Below are positions 9,251 through 32,573 of a DNA stretch of 64,000 nucleotides, one piece after another. This stretch comes from Kofleriaceae bacterium. Lineage in GTDB: Bacteria; Myxococcota_A; Polyangia; Haliangiales; Haliangiaceae. The stretch is taken from assembly GCA_018057825.1 (NCBI GenBank), contig JAGPCY010000001.1:248001-312000 (forward strand), read 5' to 3'. Below the pieces are notes generated by a model. It was not told the DNA's origin, made no database searches, and worked only from the letters and a program-made list of their open reading frames with translations. How positions within the stretch are numbered: position 1 is the first letter of the stretch; each line of letters opens with the position of its first letter. The position numbers were made by a program, and so were the translations under genes.

Positions 9251-10039
9251 TCAACTTGCGCTGCTCGACGGAGTCCTCAGAACGAGTGCAAGGTTAGGAT
9301 CAGCATCGGTTGATAGCCAACGGAGGCCGATGATGCATCGGTCTCCCACCTTGAAGGCGCACGGCCGATGCCATACGCGTTGTTTAACCACGGTAAGTTG
9401 GGTCACGACCGTGGTGACGAACTGAAATCCAAGGAGCTTGATAAGTACGCCGAAGATCATGCCGGCGTAGGGATCCCCGTCGGGATAGCGCATTAGAGCG
9501 ACGTTCAAGAGGTCCGCGTGAATGTCCGCCACGGCGTCCCCAACGTAGTAGAAGCCGCACCCGGTTGGCATCTCGGCTTCCCCAAACAGAATTCGGAGGT
9601 GCTGATCGGGAACGGTCTCGAGGACATCCTTTTGCCCATCGGCGCCAACCACGTTCGCCGACGTAGTCGTGCCGATGAGAACCTTCAGCGCCCACCGCTC
9701 AAGGTCCTCTCCCTGAAAGACTCGCGTTCCGACATCCTCGCCATTGGCTGCCTGGCGGATAACGTCGAAGAATTTACCGATCGTCGCGTCGAGTGGGGAA
9801 AGTGCTTCATTGTGGCGCTTGCATAGTACCCGCGATGTAAATGCGGATTCTCCAAGTTGTTTCGGCGCTTCAAGCCAGGGGAGGCCTTCAGTCCAAAACT
9901 TCGTGCCAAACTTCTTGAGAAGGACCTTCGAGACGTAGTGCTCACGATTGGTGGGGCCGGCGCAATCGAGCAATGACGCCGCGTAGCAACCCGGGGTCGC
10001 GCGTCCTGTCTTCGGCCCGACGGGCCTGGTGTTAGCCAT
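9251..10039 (-). CDS. zinc-finger/HNH-like protein of the island, function unknown
   Basis: The 262-residue product has no family I can name with confidence. Near the N-terminus it has a C-x5-REHYVSKVLL block, then VLCKRHNEALSPLD. The order Cys...EH...SK, then Cys-x2-H-N, recalls treble-clef HNH nuclease or DUF4238-like proteins. The C-terminal half is mixed hydrophobic with no clear membrane helix. Base composition is clearly lower in GC than the host genes. The Mrr-like gene follows about 70 bases downstream on the same strand, so the two are probably co-transcribed. A nuclease role is inference from the motif alone. Confidence 0.5.
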   Translation of the reverse strand: MANTRPVGPKTGRATPGCYAASLLDCAGPTNREHYVSKVLLKKFGTKFWTEGLPWLEAPKQLGESAFTSRVLCKRHNEALSPLDATIGKFFDVIRQAANGEDVGTRVFQGEDLERWALKVLIGTTTSANVVGADGQKDVLETVPDQHLRILFGEAEMPTGCGFYYVGDAVADIHADLLNVALMRYPDGDPYAGMIFGVLIKLLGFQFVTTVVTQLTVVKQRVWHRPCAFKVGDRCIIGLRWLSTDADPNLALVLRTPSSSAS

Positions 10040-10042
10040 GGA

Positions 10043-10445
10043 TCATCCTGACATGTCCTGGAGAACCGTGGGCCAGCGCTCGGCCGGGTTGTACGCGAGC
10101 GCGGATGCGACGGCGGCGCCGATTTCGGGCGGGATGTGCCCCTTGACCATGCACGGGTTGAGCGGGCGCGCGCCGGTGCGTTGCCGCTCGTGGATCCGGG
10201 TCGGCGGTTGGTCGCCTTCCCCCCACAGGCTCTCGCCAGCATCTCCCACGCGACCACGCCGAGCGCGTACACGTCGACGCGATGATCGATCGGGTCGCCG
10301 CGCAGGTACTCGGGCGCCATGTAGTTGGGGGTTCCGAGCGCCAAGCCCTGTTGCGTGCCGACCCCACCGCGCGACTCGTCGATCTTGCATATGCCGAAGT
10401 CCACCACCGTCACGTCGTCGTCGTTGGGGTTCGTCGTCGACTGCG
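10043..10445 (-). pseudogene. fragment of a Ser/Thr protein kinase, frameshifted
   Basis: Reading right to left, the sequence begins abruptly at VTVVDFGICKIDE (DFG motif) and continues through LGTPNYMAPEYL and DVYALGVVAWEML (subdomains VIII-IX). A frameshift follows, and it resumes as IPPEIGAAVASALAYNP then AERWPTVLQDMSG before a stop at 10043. The N-lobe and the catalytic HRD loop are missing, so no active kinase is possible. The break at about 10445 abuts an unrelated plus-strand peptidase fragment. Confidence 0.75.
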
Positions 10446-10454
10446 CGAGTAGGG

Positions 10455-10625
10455 TCCGTCGCCGCCGGCCAGGTCGTCACCGCTGGCCACCGCTCGGCAC
10501 CATCGGCGGCGACCCGCTCGACCGCCGCCACCTGATGCACCTGCACTTCGAGCTGTGGCGCGACCACGCGCGGCGCGGCGCCACTGACCCGGCCCCGTAC
10601 CTGCGTGCCATGAAGCGCCGGGCGT
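10455..10625 (+). pseudogene. fragment of an M23 (LytM-like) peptidase
   Basis: A plus-strand stretch reads AAGQVVTAGH, then after a frame change GTIGGDPL and HLHFELWRDHARRG, followed by DPAPYLRAMKR. G-x-V-x-x-G...HLHFELWRD is the second metal-binding signature and C-terminal end of M23 endopeptidases. The N-terminal part, with the first zinc ligands, is absent. It lies head to head with the kinase fragment and just upstream of the integrase remnant. Confidence 0.65.
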
Positions 10626-10629
10626 TCGA

Positions 10630-11160
10630 TCACCCGCTCGCCCTTCGTAACCGCGGCGCGGCGCCGCTCCGATCTCCATCAACGGCTGGCGCTGCCGCAG
10701 GACATGATCGAGGTCCTGCGCTGGCACGTGGACAACATGCTCCTCCCGACCATGATGCGGATGAGCGATCTGCTGTTCCCCTCCATCACCGGCGGGTTCC
10801 GGTCGCGGTCGTGCCTCGATCGGTGTTCGACAACGTCAGCGCGGCGGCGGTCACCTCCCGTTCAACTTCATGCCGCGCGGCATGCGCCGCACCTACCAGG
10901 ACCTCGCGCGCTCGCTGGGCATCCTCGGATGCGGTCACGCGAGCGATCTCTGGGCAAGCTCCCGTGAAGATGCACATGCGCTACACCACCGCGCAGGGGC
11001 GAGGTGCGCGACCCCCTGGCGCGCATGACCGGCGCGGCCAGAGGCGCGGGCGTCATCAGCCTGGACGACGTCCGCCGCTGCCGGCTTCGCAAGGCCAAGG
11101 CCACGACGGCGCCGACCTCGACTGCCAACGAGGACAAATCGCCGCCGACCTCGACCGCGG
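10630..11160 (+). pseudogene. frameshifted tyrosine recombinase (integrase) remnant
   Basis: Pieces in all three plus frames align in order with the C-terminal half of myxobacterial phage-type integrases: LALPQDMIEVLRWHVDN and SDLLFPSITGGFRS, then FNFMPRGMRRTYQDLARSLG (the Arg-bearing motif), then VTRAISGQAPVKMHMRYTTA, which carries the catalytic Tyr in MRYTTA, and RDPLARMTGAARG. At least three frameshifts separate the pieces. The gene points at, and ends next to, the right att-like repeat. It probably catalysed the original integration and is now dead. Confidence 0.75.
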
Positions 11161-11165
11161 GCCCG

Positions 11166-11291
<126 letters not shown>

Positions 11292-11303
11292 AGCGTGGGC
11301 AGC

Positions 11304-11332
11304 CTTGTAGCGGGACCCGCGCGGAGTGTCAA
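11304..11332 (-). promoter_or_regulatory. sigma70-type promoter of tRNA-Gly
   Basis: On the minus strand a perfect -35 TTGACA (11327-11332) lies 17 bases from the -10 TACAAG (11304-11309), which ends 12 bases before the tRNA 5' end at 11291. This is one of the two best consensus promoters I see in the window. Confidence 0.8.
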
Positions 11333-11366
11333 GCGCTGGCGCGCCGCAATCGCACGCGGGCCGTGG

Positions 11367-11372
11367 TACCGT
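11367..11372 (+). promoter_or_regulatory. -10 box TACCGT for the lipoprotein-glmS unit
   Basis: TACCGT ends exactly 7 bases before ATG 11380, which would place the transcript 5' end at the start codon. No good -35 is seen. Confidence 0.55.
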
Positions 11373-11379
11373 CGCGGCG

Positions 11380-11583
11380 ATGCAACGGCACCTCCTCGGA
11401 TCTCTCATCCTCGCGCTGGCCGCGCTGACCTTGGGCGCCTGTGGCCCCAACCCGGCGGGCAAGCCGCCGGTGTCGTCGCCGGTCTACCAGTTCCAGGCGC
11501 CGGACGCCGAGGACTTCGCCGAGGACACCGACGACGACGCGGCCGACGCCGACGGCGACACCGACGCGGGTGACGAGGAGTAA
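11380..11583 (+). CDS. small acidic lipoprotein
   Basis: The 67-residue product starts MQRHLLGSLILALAALTLG and has a lipobox LGAC with the acylated Cys at about residue 20. The mature part is short, starts Pro/Gly-rich and ends in an Asp/Glu/Ala tail (EDTDDDAADADGDTDAGDEE), so it is probably an unstructured, negatively charged outer-membrane or periplasmic lipoprotein. It ends 3 bases before glmS and is surely co-transcribed with it. I do not recognise a family. Confidence 0.7.
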   Translation: MQRHLLGSLILALAALTLGACGPNPAGKPPVSSPVYQFQAPDAEDFAEDTDDDAADADGDTDAGDEE

Positions 11584-11586
11584 GCC

Positions 11587-13410
<1,824 letters not shown>

Positions 13411-13507
13411 GCGGACGCGGCCGCCGCCGCGGCGCGCGGTGGCCCAGCGCGAGACCCGCCTGGGGCGCGCCGAGACCACGCCGCCGCGGCCGCCGCGGCG
13501 CGCGACG

Positions 13508-13987
13508 GTGCCGCCGCCGTCGACGACCCTGACCCACGTCGACGCCACCGGCGCGGCCCACATGGTCGAGGTCGGAGCCAAGGCCGAGACCGCGCGCGAG
13601 GCGATCGCGTCGGGCGAGGTCCACATGACCGCCGAGGCCGCGCGGCTCCTGGCGGCCGGTGAGCTGGCCAAGGGCGACGCCCTGGCGGTGGCGCGGATCG
13701 CCGCGATCAGCGCGACCAAGCAGGCCCACCTGCTGATCCCGCTGTGTCACCCGGTCCGGGTCACCGGCGTCGACGTCGAGCTCGTGGTCCACGAGACCAA
13801 GGTCGCGATCACCGTCGCGGTGCGGGCCTTCGATCGCACCGGGGTCGAGATGGAGGCGATGACCGCCGTGGCGGCGGCCGCGCTGACGATCTACGACATG
13901 GCCAAGGCCGTCGATCGCGGCATGGTGATCGGCCCGATCATGCTCGAGGCCAAGCGCGGCGGTCGCTCCGGCGTCTGGACCCGCTAG
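13508..13987 (+). CDS. moaC: cyclic pyranopterin monophosphate synthase
   Basis: MoaC converts the MoaA product into cyclic pyranopterin monophosphate in molybdenum cofactor synthesis. GTG 13508 gives 159 residues, the usual family length, with LTHVDATG at the expected position. Longer in-frame starts at 13394 and 13439 would add an Arg/Pro-rich tail not seen in the family. Conserved blocks are MVEVGAKAETAREA, KGDALAVARIAAI, LIPLCHPV, GVEMEAMTAVAAAALTIYDM and a closing KRGGRSGVW. The next moa gene is not in the window. A CTCGGT array follows directly. Confidence 0.93.
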   Translation: MPPPSTTLTHVDATGAAHMVEVGAKAETAREAIASGEVHMTAEAARLLAAGELAKGDALAVARIAAISATKQAHLLIPLCHPVRVTGVDVELVVHETKVAITVAVRAFDRTGVEMEAMTAVAAAALTIYDMAKAVDRGMVIGPIMLEAKRGGRSGVWTR

Positions 13988-13988
13988 C

Positions 13989-14155
13989 CCTCGGTCTCGG
14001 CCTCCGCCTCGGCCTCGGGTTCGGTCTCGGCCTCCGCCTCGGCCTCGGTCTCGGTCTCGGGTTCGGTCTCGGTCTCGGTCTCGGCCTCGGCCTCGGCCTC
14101 GGCCTCCGTCTCCGCCTCGGTCTCGGCCTCCGTCTCCGTCTCCGTCTCGTCCTCC
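13989..14155 (+). repeat. CTCGGT/CTCGGC hexanucleotide array 3 (~167 bp)
   Basis: About 28 hexamers, more degenerate than array 1 (CTCCGC, CTCCGT and TTCGGT variants), fill the space between the convergent moaC and cupin genes almost completely. The pyrimidine-rich strand is the sense strand of moaC. Confidence 0.95.
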
Positions 14156-14159
14156 CCGG

Positions 14160-15056
14160 TCACGCCGGCGCGTACCGCACGCCGGTGTCGCGGACTCCCT
14201 TGCCGAGCGCGCGCTTGACCCGGCTCTGGGCGCCGAAGGCCGCGGCCAGGACCGCGTGCTTGACCCGATCGCGCCCCGGCGACGCGCCGATCGGGCGCGG
14301 GCTCAGCCCGAGGCGGCGCAGGCGCGCGTTGCCGCGGTACAGGAGCTCGTTGGCGCGCGTCGAGTCGGTGTAGTAGGTGAAGCTGATCGTGATCGAGGGC
14401 TCGGGGCCGTTCTCGACCATGTGGCCGGTGGTCGACGGCATGTAGCCGCCCTGGCCCGGCACCAGGTCGAAGATCCGGGCCCGCGCCCGCAGGTCCTCGC
14501 GCCAGGTCACCAGCTCGCGCGAGTGGTGCTCGTGGAACTTCTCGAGGGCGACCTCGCTCACCACCTGGCGGTCGTCGTGGGCCCAGGTGTAGAGCCGCTT
14601 GGGCCCGCGGATCTGCAGGATGAAGTTGTGCTCGTGGTCGATGTGGAACGGCGTCACCGCGCCCGGCGACGACACGAAGATCCAGCCGGCCCGGTAGCAC
14701 ATGCCGGGATCGACGCGGTCGATCGTCGGGCGTAGCTCGTCGAGGATCTCGTCGATGAAGGCGCGGTACAGCGGATCGGCCTGGACGTTCAAGAGCGACA
14801 TCCACGCGCTGGCGTTGGCCAGGTCCGACAGGGTCTCGGCCGCGGTCTTGCCGGTGGGATGAAGGTGGGGGGCGTCGGCGAAGCTGGTGCCGGCGGTGGC
14901 GGTGGCGGCGTGGGTGCGGACCAGCTTGCGCGCCTGCTGGCGCTGACCGAGCTCGCGGAGCGCATCGAGCTGGAGCAGCGGGTGGTTGGCCAGCTCGTGG
15001 GTGACGGCGGCGATCTTCCACGGGGCGAAGTCAGAGGGGAGATGGATCCGCGGCAT
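14160..15056 (-). CDS. JmjC/cupin-8-like oxygenase
   Basis: The 298-residue protein has a cupin core with the Fe(II)-binding HxD in TPFHIDHEHNF (~135) and a distal His in STTGHMVENG (~213). A Lys/Arg-rich block GPKRLYTW between them could bind 2-oxoglutarate. This pattern fits 2-oxoglutarate/Fe(II) oxygenases of the cupin-8 group. It could hydroxylate an amino acid or a protein residue, but no substrate can be read. ATG 15056 is chosen; an ATG at 15077 is also in frame. A divergent gene for a TIGR04325-like methyltransferase starts only 38 bases away. It may be a tailoring gene for the assembly line, though it is not in that operon. Confidence 0.7.
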   Translation of the reverse strand: MPRIHLPSDFAPWKIAAVTHELANHPLLQLDALRELGQRQQARKLVRTHAATATAGTSFADAPHLHPTGKTAAETLSDLANASAWMSLLNVQADPLYRAFIDEILDELRPTIDRVDPGMCYRAGWIFVSSPGAVTPFHIDHEHNFILQIRGPKRLYTWAHDDRQVVSEVALEKFHEHHSRELVTWREDLRARARIFDLVPGQGGYMPSTTGHMVENGPEPSITISFTYYTDSTRANELLYRGNARLRRLGLSPRPIGASPGRDRVKHAVLAAAFGAQSRVKRALGKGVRDTGVRYAPA

Positions 15057-15081
15057 GGCGCCGGCCGACGATAGCATCGGG

Positions 15082-15087
15082 TACAGT
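15082..15087 (+). promoter_or_regulatory. -10 box TACAGT for the TIGR04325-like gene
   Basis: TACAGT ends 7 bases before ATG 15095. On the opposite strand TATCGT (15068-15073) lies 11 bases before the cupin start at 15056, so the 38-base gap holds both promoters. Confidence 0.55.
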
Positions 15088-15094
15088 CGCGGTG

Positions 15095-15916
15095 ATGGGC
15101 ATCCTCGACGTCTCCAAGCGACTCGGACGCAACGCCTGGCGCGTGCCTGGCCTGGGCCAGGTCCTCGAGGCTGACTACGCGCGGGCCTTCGCGCGTCGGC
15201 CGGCCAACCGCTTCCGCGGCGTGTACCGGACCTTCGCCGAGGCCGAGGCCGCGATCCCGTCGGGACAGCCGGTCGGCTACGACCACGACGCGATGACGAC
15301 GATGTACCGCGATCGCATGGACAAGGCGTGCCAGAGCGACGACGCGGTCTTGTTCTGGATGCGCGAGATCTTGCGCGCCCAGCCGACGGCGCTGGTGTTC
15401 GACGTCGGCGGTCACGTCGGCGTCAGCTTCCACGGCTGGCGTCGCTACCTCGACTACCAGCCGGGCCTGCGCTGGCTGGTCCAGGAGGTGCCGGCGGTGG
15501 CGGCGGCCGGCGCGACCTTGGCCAAGGAGCGCGGCGCCACCCAGCTCAGCTTCACCAGCGACCTGGCCGCTGGGCGGGGCTGCGACGTGCTCCTGTCGGC
15601 CGGCGCGCTGCAATACGTCGATCTGACCGTGCCGCAGCTCCTGGCCGCGGTCGGCAGCCGGCCGCGCCACCTGGTGCTCAACAAGCTGCCGGTCTACGAC
15701 GGCGAGGGGTTCTGGACGGTGCAGTCGACCGGGCGCGCGTTCCACGCCTACCGCATCTACAACCGCACCGAGCTCGTCACGTCGATCGAGGCCCTGGGCT
15801 ACCGCCTGGTCGACGACTGGCAGAACCGCGAGCAGCACTGCGAGATCCCGTTCACGCGCGGCAAGGACATCGACGCGTACTCGGGGTTCTACTTCGTCGC
15901 GAACGCCAGCTCGTAG
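15095..15916 (+). CDS. putative methyltransferase, TIGR04325-like
   Basis: The 273-residue product matches the general pattern of the TIGR04325 methyltransferase family, found in polysaccharide and natural-product loci. It has an FRGVYRTFAEA N-terminal region, a glycine-rich LVFDVGGHVGVSF motif near 103-114 (SAM-binding candidate), LVQEVPAVAAAG, a DVLLSAGALQYVD block and a C-terminal YSGFYFVANAS. ATG 15095 is set by the -10 box 7 bases upstream. Its 3' end overlaps the convergent membrane-protein gene by 28 bases. The methyl acceptor is unknown. Confidence 0.65.
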   Translation: MGILDVSKRLGRNAWRVPGLGQVLEADYARAFARRPANRFRGVYRTFAEAEAAIPSGQPVGYDHDAMTTMYRDRMDKACQSDDAVLFWMREILRAQPTALVFDVGGHVGVSFHGWRRYLDYQPGLRWLVQEVPAVAAAGATLAKERGATQLSFTSDLAAGRGCDVLLSAGALQYVDLTVPQLLAAVGSRPRHLVLNKLPVYDGEGFWTVQSTGRAFHAYRIYNRTELVTSIEALGYRLVDDWQNREQHCEIPFTRGKDIDAYSGFYFVANASS

Positions 15917-17351
15917 ATCGTGCCGGCGGTCGAGGTCGCGACCACGTGGGCGTGGAGCGCCAGCCAGGCCGCGAGGTCGGCGTCGATCGGGTGCTGGTTG
16001 ACGTGGACGTAGAAGCGCGCGCCGCGGCGGGCGTAGTCGGCCAGCGCGGCGCTGCCGGCCAGATCGTTGGGCAGGACCCAGCCGGTCGTGCGCGACAGGT
16101 AGAACACCCGCGGATCCTGAAAGTTGTTCTCGGTGCGCCACTGCCGGTTGTAGCCCTCGGCGCGCGCGCGCACCGCGACCCGGGTGCCGGGCGCGGCGAC
16201 GGTCGCGAGGGCGCGGCCCAGGGTGGTCTCGGGCTCGCGCGGGCGGGAGGTGATGAAGGCCAGCGCGCGGACGGTGAGGGCCAGCGCGACCACGGCGACC
16301 GCGGCGGTGGCGGCCCGCGGCCAGCGCAGCTCGGCGACCGCGGCGGCGACCAGGTGCGCGCCGAGGACGACGTGGGGCAGGTGGTAGTGGGTGCCGAAGT
16401 AGCTGGCGGTGTAGCGCAGGGCGAGGAGCGATAGCGCGGCGGCGCCGAGCGCCAGGGCCAGGTGCTCGGCGGTCAGGCGGCGACGCACCGCGAGGTAGAG
16501 CGCGGCCGGCACCGCGAGCAGGCCGACGCCCCACACCAGGCCGTAGCGCGCGAGCTCGCGCCACGGCTCGAGGCCGGCCAGGGCGCCGAGCGCCGGCAGC
16601 TTGCTGTCGCCACCCGACAGCACGCCGAAGGTGTTGCCGTAGGTGGTGTAGAGCGTGCGCGCGTACAGGAGGTACCCGCCGACCGCGGCGAGGACGACGG
16701 CCCAGCCCAGCCACAGCCGCGCGCTGCGCAGGTGCGCGCGGTGGGCGACGGCGACCAGCGTGAACTGCGCCAGGCCGAGCTCGAGGGTGGTGGGCTTGAC
16801 CAGGCCGGCGACCGCGGTGGCCGCGACCCACGCGGCCCAGGTGGCGCGGCGCGGCGCCGCGAGATCGGCGAGGAACGCGACCCAGCCGAGCGTGAAGGCC
16901 AGGAACGCCAGCGGGTCGGGTTGGATCGTCGTCGACGCGACCACCGCGCCCTGCATCGACAGGATCGCGACGAGCGCGGCGTAGCCGGCGGCCGGGCCGT
17001 AGCGACGGCCGAGGGCGCTGGCGAGGATGAGGGCGGCGGCCAGGACACAGCCCAGCGACACGAGCTGGGCCGAGCGCTCGAGGTCGCCGGTCGCGGCGGC
17101 GACCGCGGCGACGATCGCCGGGTAGAGCTGGAGCTCGGTCTCGACGTAGCCCGGGCCATCGCCGCGCCAGTCGATGCGCGGCCGGAGCGGGTTGGGCTCC
17201 TCGGCGGCGAGGTTGCGCGCGATCGCCGCGGTGTCGGCCTGCCGCCAGCCGTGCCAGTCGTCGGTGATGACGTCGGCGCGGCGGACGGTGAGCATGACCA
17301 CCGCCCACGCGACCGCGGTCGCGACGGTGAGCCAGCGCCAGGTCGCCGCGG

Positions 17352-17355
<4 letters not shown>
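15889..17355 (-). CDS. GT-C-like polytopic membrane protein at the end of the NRPS operon
   Basis: The 488-residue protein has about ten hydrophobic segments and an early loop with DDWHGWRQADTAAIARNL, in which the acidic pair after TM1 resembles the catalytic region of GT-C lipid-linked sugar transferases (PMT/ArnT type). It also has QPDPLAFLAFTLGWVAF and a soluble C-terminal tail. GTG 17355 overlaps the stop of the assembly-line gene (GTGA), so translation is coupled. Because of this it probably acts on, moves, or modifies something linked to the product, perhaps glycosylation or transfer to a lipid. This last point is inference; GT-C proteins are common in this genome. Confidence 0.6.
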
Positions 17356-30880
<13,525 letters not shown>

Positions 30881-30884
<4 letters not shown>

Positions 30885-31672
30885 GGCAGGGTCTCCTCGA
30901 TCCGTCGGACCACGAGTTGCACGAGGTCCATCGGCACCACCGCGGCGTTGACCGCGGCGTCCGAGTTCCACGCGTCGCTGGCCTCGGCGGCGATGACGTG
31001 GGCCGCGGGCAAGCGCGCCCGCAGCGTGTCCTGGTCGGCGCCCGCGCCGGTGACGAGCAACGTGACGGCGTCGGCCCGCGGCGGGGCGGCCGTCAGATCG
31101 ATCGCCGCGAGCTCGGCGGCCAGGGTCGGACCGATCGGCGCGCCCAAGGCCTCGCGCAGCGGGCCGTCGGCGGGCGGTGGCCGCCACCGCGGGCCTAGCT
31201 CGTCGTACAGGTACGCGCGATGTTGCGCCGCCAGCTCGGTGAGGTACGCGGCGCCGCGCACGATCGGATCCCAGGCGATCAGGTGGCGGACCGCCAGGTC
31301 GCGCTCGCGGGTGGCGAGCGCCGCCAGGGTCGCGCCGAGGCGCAGGCCGACCACCGCCAGCCGCGGGATGCCGCTGGCCCGGCGCAGCTCGGCGGCGGCC
31401 GCGACCACGTCGTCCTGCCACCACGCCACCGTGGCGTCGGCGCCGGCGCCGGCCGAGTCGCCCGTGCCGCGGTAGTCGAAGCGCAGGACCGCGTAACCGG
31501 CGCGCTCGAGCTGCTGGGCCAGGACCCGGAACGTGCGATGGCTCCGCGCCGCCTCCTCGCCGAACGGGTTGCACAGGAGCACCGCGGCCGAGCGCGGGCG
31601 CAGCCGCGCCGGCTGGTGATAGGCCCCCAAGAGTGCGCCCCCCTCGCCGAAGTGCAGCACTTTCGTCGCCAA
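30881..31672 (-). CDS. alpha/beta hydrolase leading the NRPS operon
   Basis: The 263-residue product is an alpha/beta hydrolase of the serine-aminopeptidase/exosortase-hydrolase-2 type: LLGAYHQPAR, VLLCNPFGEEAARSHR, LRFDYRGTGDSAG, and an elbow VGLRLGATLAAL (~109) in which the usual Ser is replaced. That replacement is common in this subgroup and casts doubt on classical catalysis. TTG 31672 is chosen because TAGTCT lies 8 bases upstream; GTG 31660 and ATG 31702 are alternatives. Its stop overlaps the start of the assembly-line gene. As the synthase lacks a thioesterase, this protein could act in editing or release, but the missing nucleophile makes the second hydrolase a better candidate. Confidence 0.75.
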
Positions 31673-31680
31673 GGACTTCG

Positions 31681-31690
31681 AGACTACAGT
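31681..31690. promoter_or_regulatory. overlapping bidirectional -10 boxes
   Basis: The ten bases AGACTACAGT contain TACAGT on the plus strand (31685-31690, for ATG 31701) and TAGTCT on the minus strand (31681-31686, for TTG 31672). The two boxes share two base pairs. Sharing of a symmetric -10 is a known way to start divergent transcription, so the assembly-line operon and the divergent hydrolase/deacetylase genes are likely co-controlled. Confidence 0.5.
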
Positions 31691-31700
31691 CCCGGCCACC

Positions 31701-32567
31701 ATGCCAGCAACGCCCAGCGTGCGCGAACAGGTGATCACGTTGCCGCCCGAGGGCGCGGTGGTGGCGATCGCGACCCACCCGAGACGGGTGAGCGATCGGC
31801 CGCCGATCATCTTCCTGAACGCCGGCGTGTTGCACCGGATCGGGCCGCACCGCCAGCACGTCGAGCTGGCTCGGCGCTTCGCCGGCCGCGACGTCGCCGC
31901 CCTGCGGATCGATCTGGCCGGGATCGGCGACAGCCCGCCCCACGCCGAGGCCGACAGCTTCCGCGACAGCGCGATCGCCGACACCCGCGCCGCGATGGAC
32001 GCGCTGGGCGCCGAGCTCGGCGCGACCCAGTTCGTCCAGTTCGGGTTGTGCTCGGGGGCCGACAACGCGCTGGCAACCGCCGCGGTCGATCCCCGCGTGG
32101 TCGGTGTGGTCGCCCTCGATCCGCCGGCCTACGCCTCGCGCCGGGCCCGGCTGCGCAAGGTGGCCGCGATGGTGCCGGCGTGGCTGGCCCGCGGCGAGCT
32201 GGTCGAGCGGGTGGTGGCCCTGGCGCGGCGGCGCGTCGGTCGCGCCAGCGAGCTACCCGACGACGCCGCCGGCAACCGCCGCGAGATCCCCGAGCGCGCG
32301 GCCCACGGCGAGCAGCTCGCGGCCCTGACCGAGCGCGGCGTGCGGATCCTGGCGATCTATACCGGCGTGCTCGGCGAGCGCTACAACCATCCCGAGCAGC
32401 TCTTCGAGCACTACCCGGCGCTGCGCGGGCGCGTCGAGATCGGCTACTTCCCCGAGGCCAATCACTCGTTCACCGAGCGGGCGGCCCAGGCTGCGCTCTC
32501 GGATCTGGTGGTCGGCTGGTACGAGCGACAGTTCCGCGCGCCGCTTGCACCGGCTCGCGCCGGGTAG
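31701..32567 (+). CDS. alpha/beta hydrolase (exosortase-hydrolase-1-like)
   Basis: The 288-residue hydrolase has an oxyanion region PPIIFLNAGVLHRIGPHR, LRIDLAGIGDSP, a nucleophile elbow FGLCSGADNA with Ser as likely nucleophile (~117), and a catalytic His in FPEANHSFT (~253). In the related exosortase-system hydrolase 1 the same position often reads GLCDAAS, so this copy looks more classically active. It is divergent from the assembly-line operon across a 28-base gap with shared -10 boxes. A polysaccharide deacetylase follows within 10 bases. Release or transfer of the peptide product is a reasonable guess. Confidence 0.75.
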   Translation: MPATPSVREQVITLPPEGAVVAIATHPRRVSDRPPIIFLNAGVLHRIGPHRQHVELARRFAGRDVAALRIDLAGIGDSPPHAEADSFRDSAIADTRAAMDALGAELGATQFVQFGLCSGADNALATAAVDPRVVGVVALDPPAYASRRARLRKVAAMVPAWLARGELVERVVALARRRVGRASELPDDAAGNRREIPERAAHGEQLAALTERGVRILAIYTGVLGERYNHPEQLFEHYPALRGRVEIGYFPEANHSFTERAAQAALSDLVVGWYERQFRAPLAPARAG

Positions 32568-32573
32568 TACCCC

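Noticed and set aside
11560-11586. glmS ribozyme or riboswitch before glmS
   Set aside because: Only three bases separate glmS from the lipoprotein gene and no catalytic core sequence is seen.
30885-31943. Upstream continuation of the assembly-line reading frame to about 31943
   Set aside because: The frame is open only because of high GC. It lies across the alpha/beta hydrolase gene in another frame, has no NRPS motifs, and the ATGA overlap at 30881-30884 gives a natural start.
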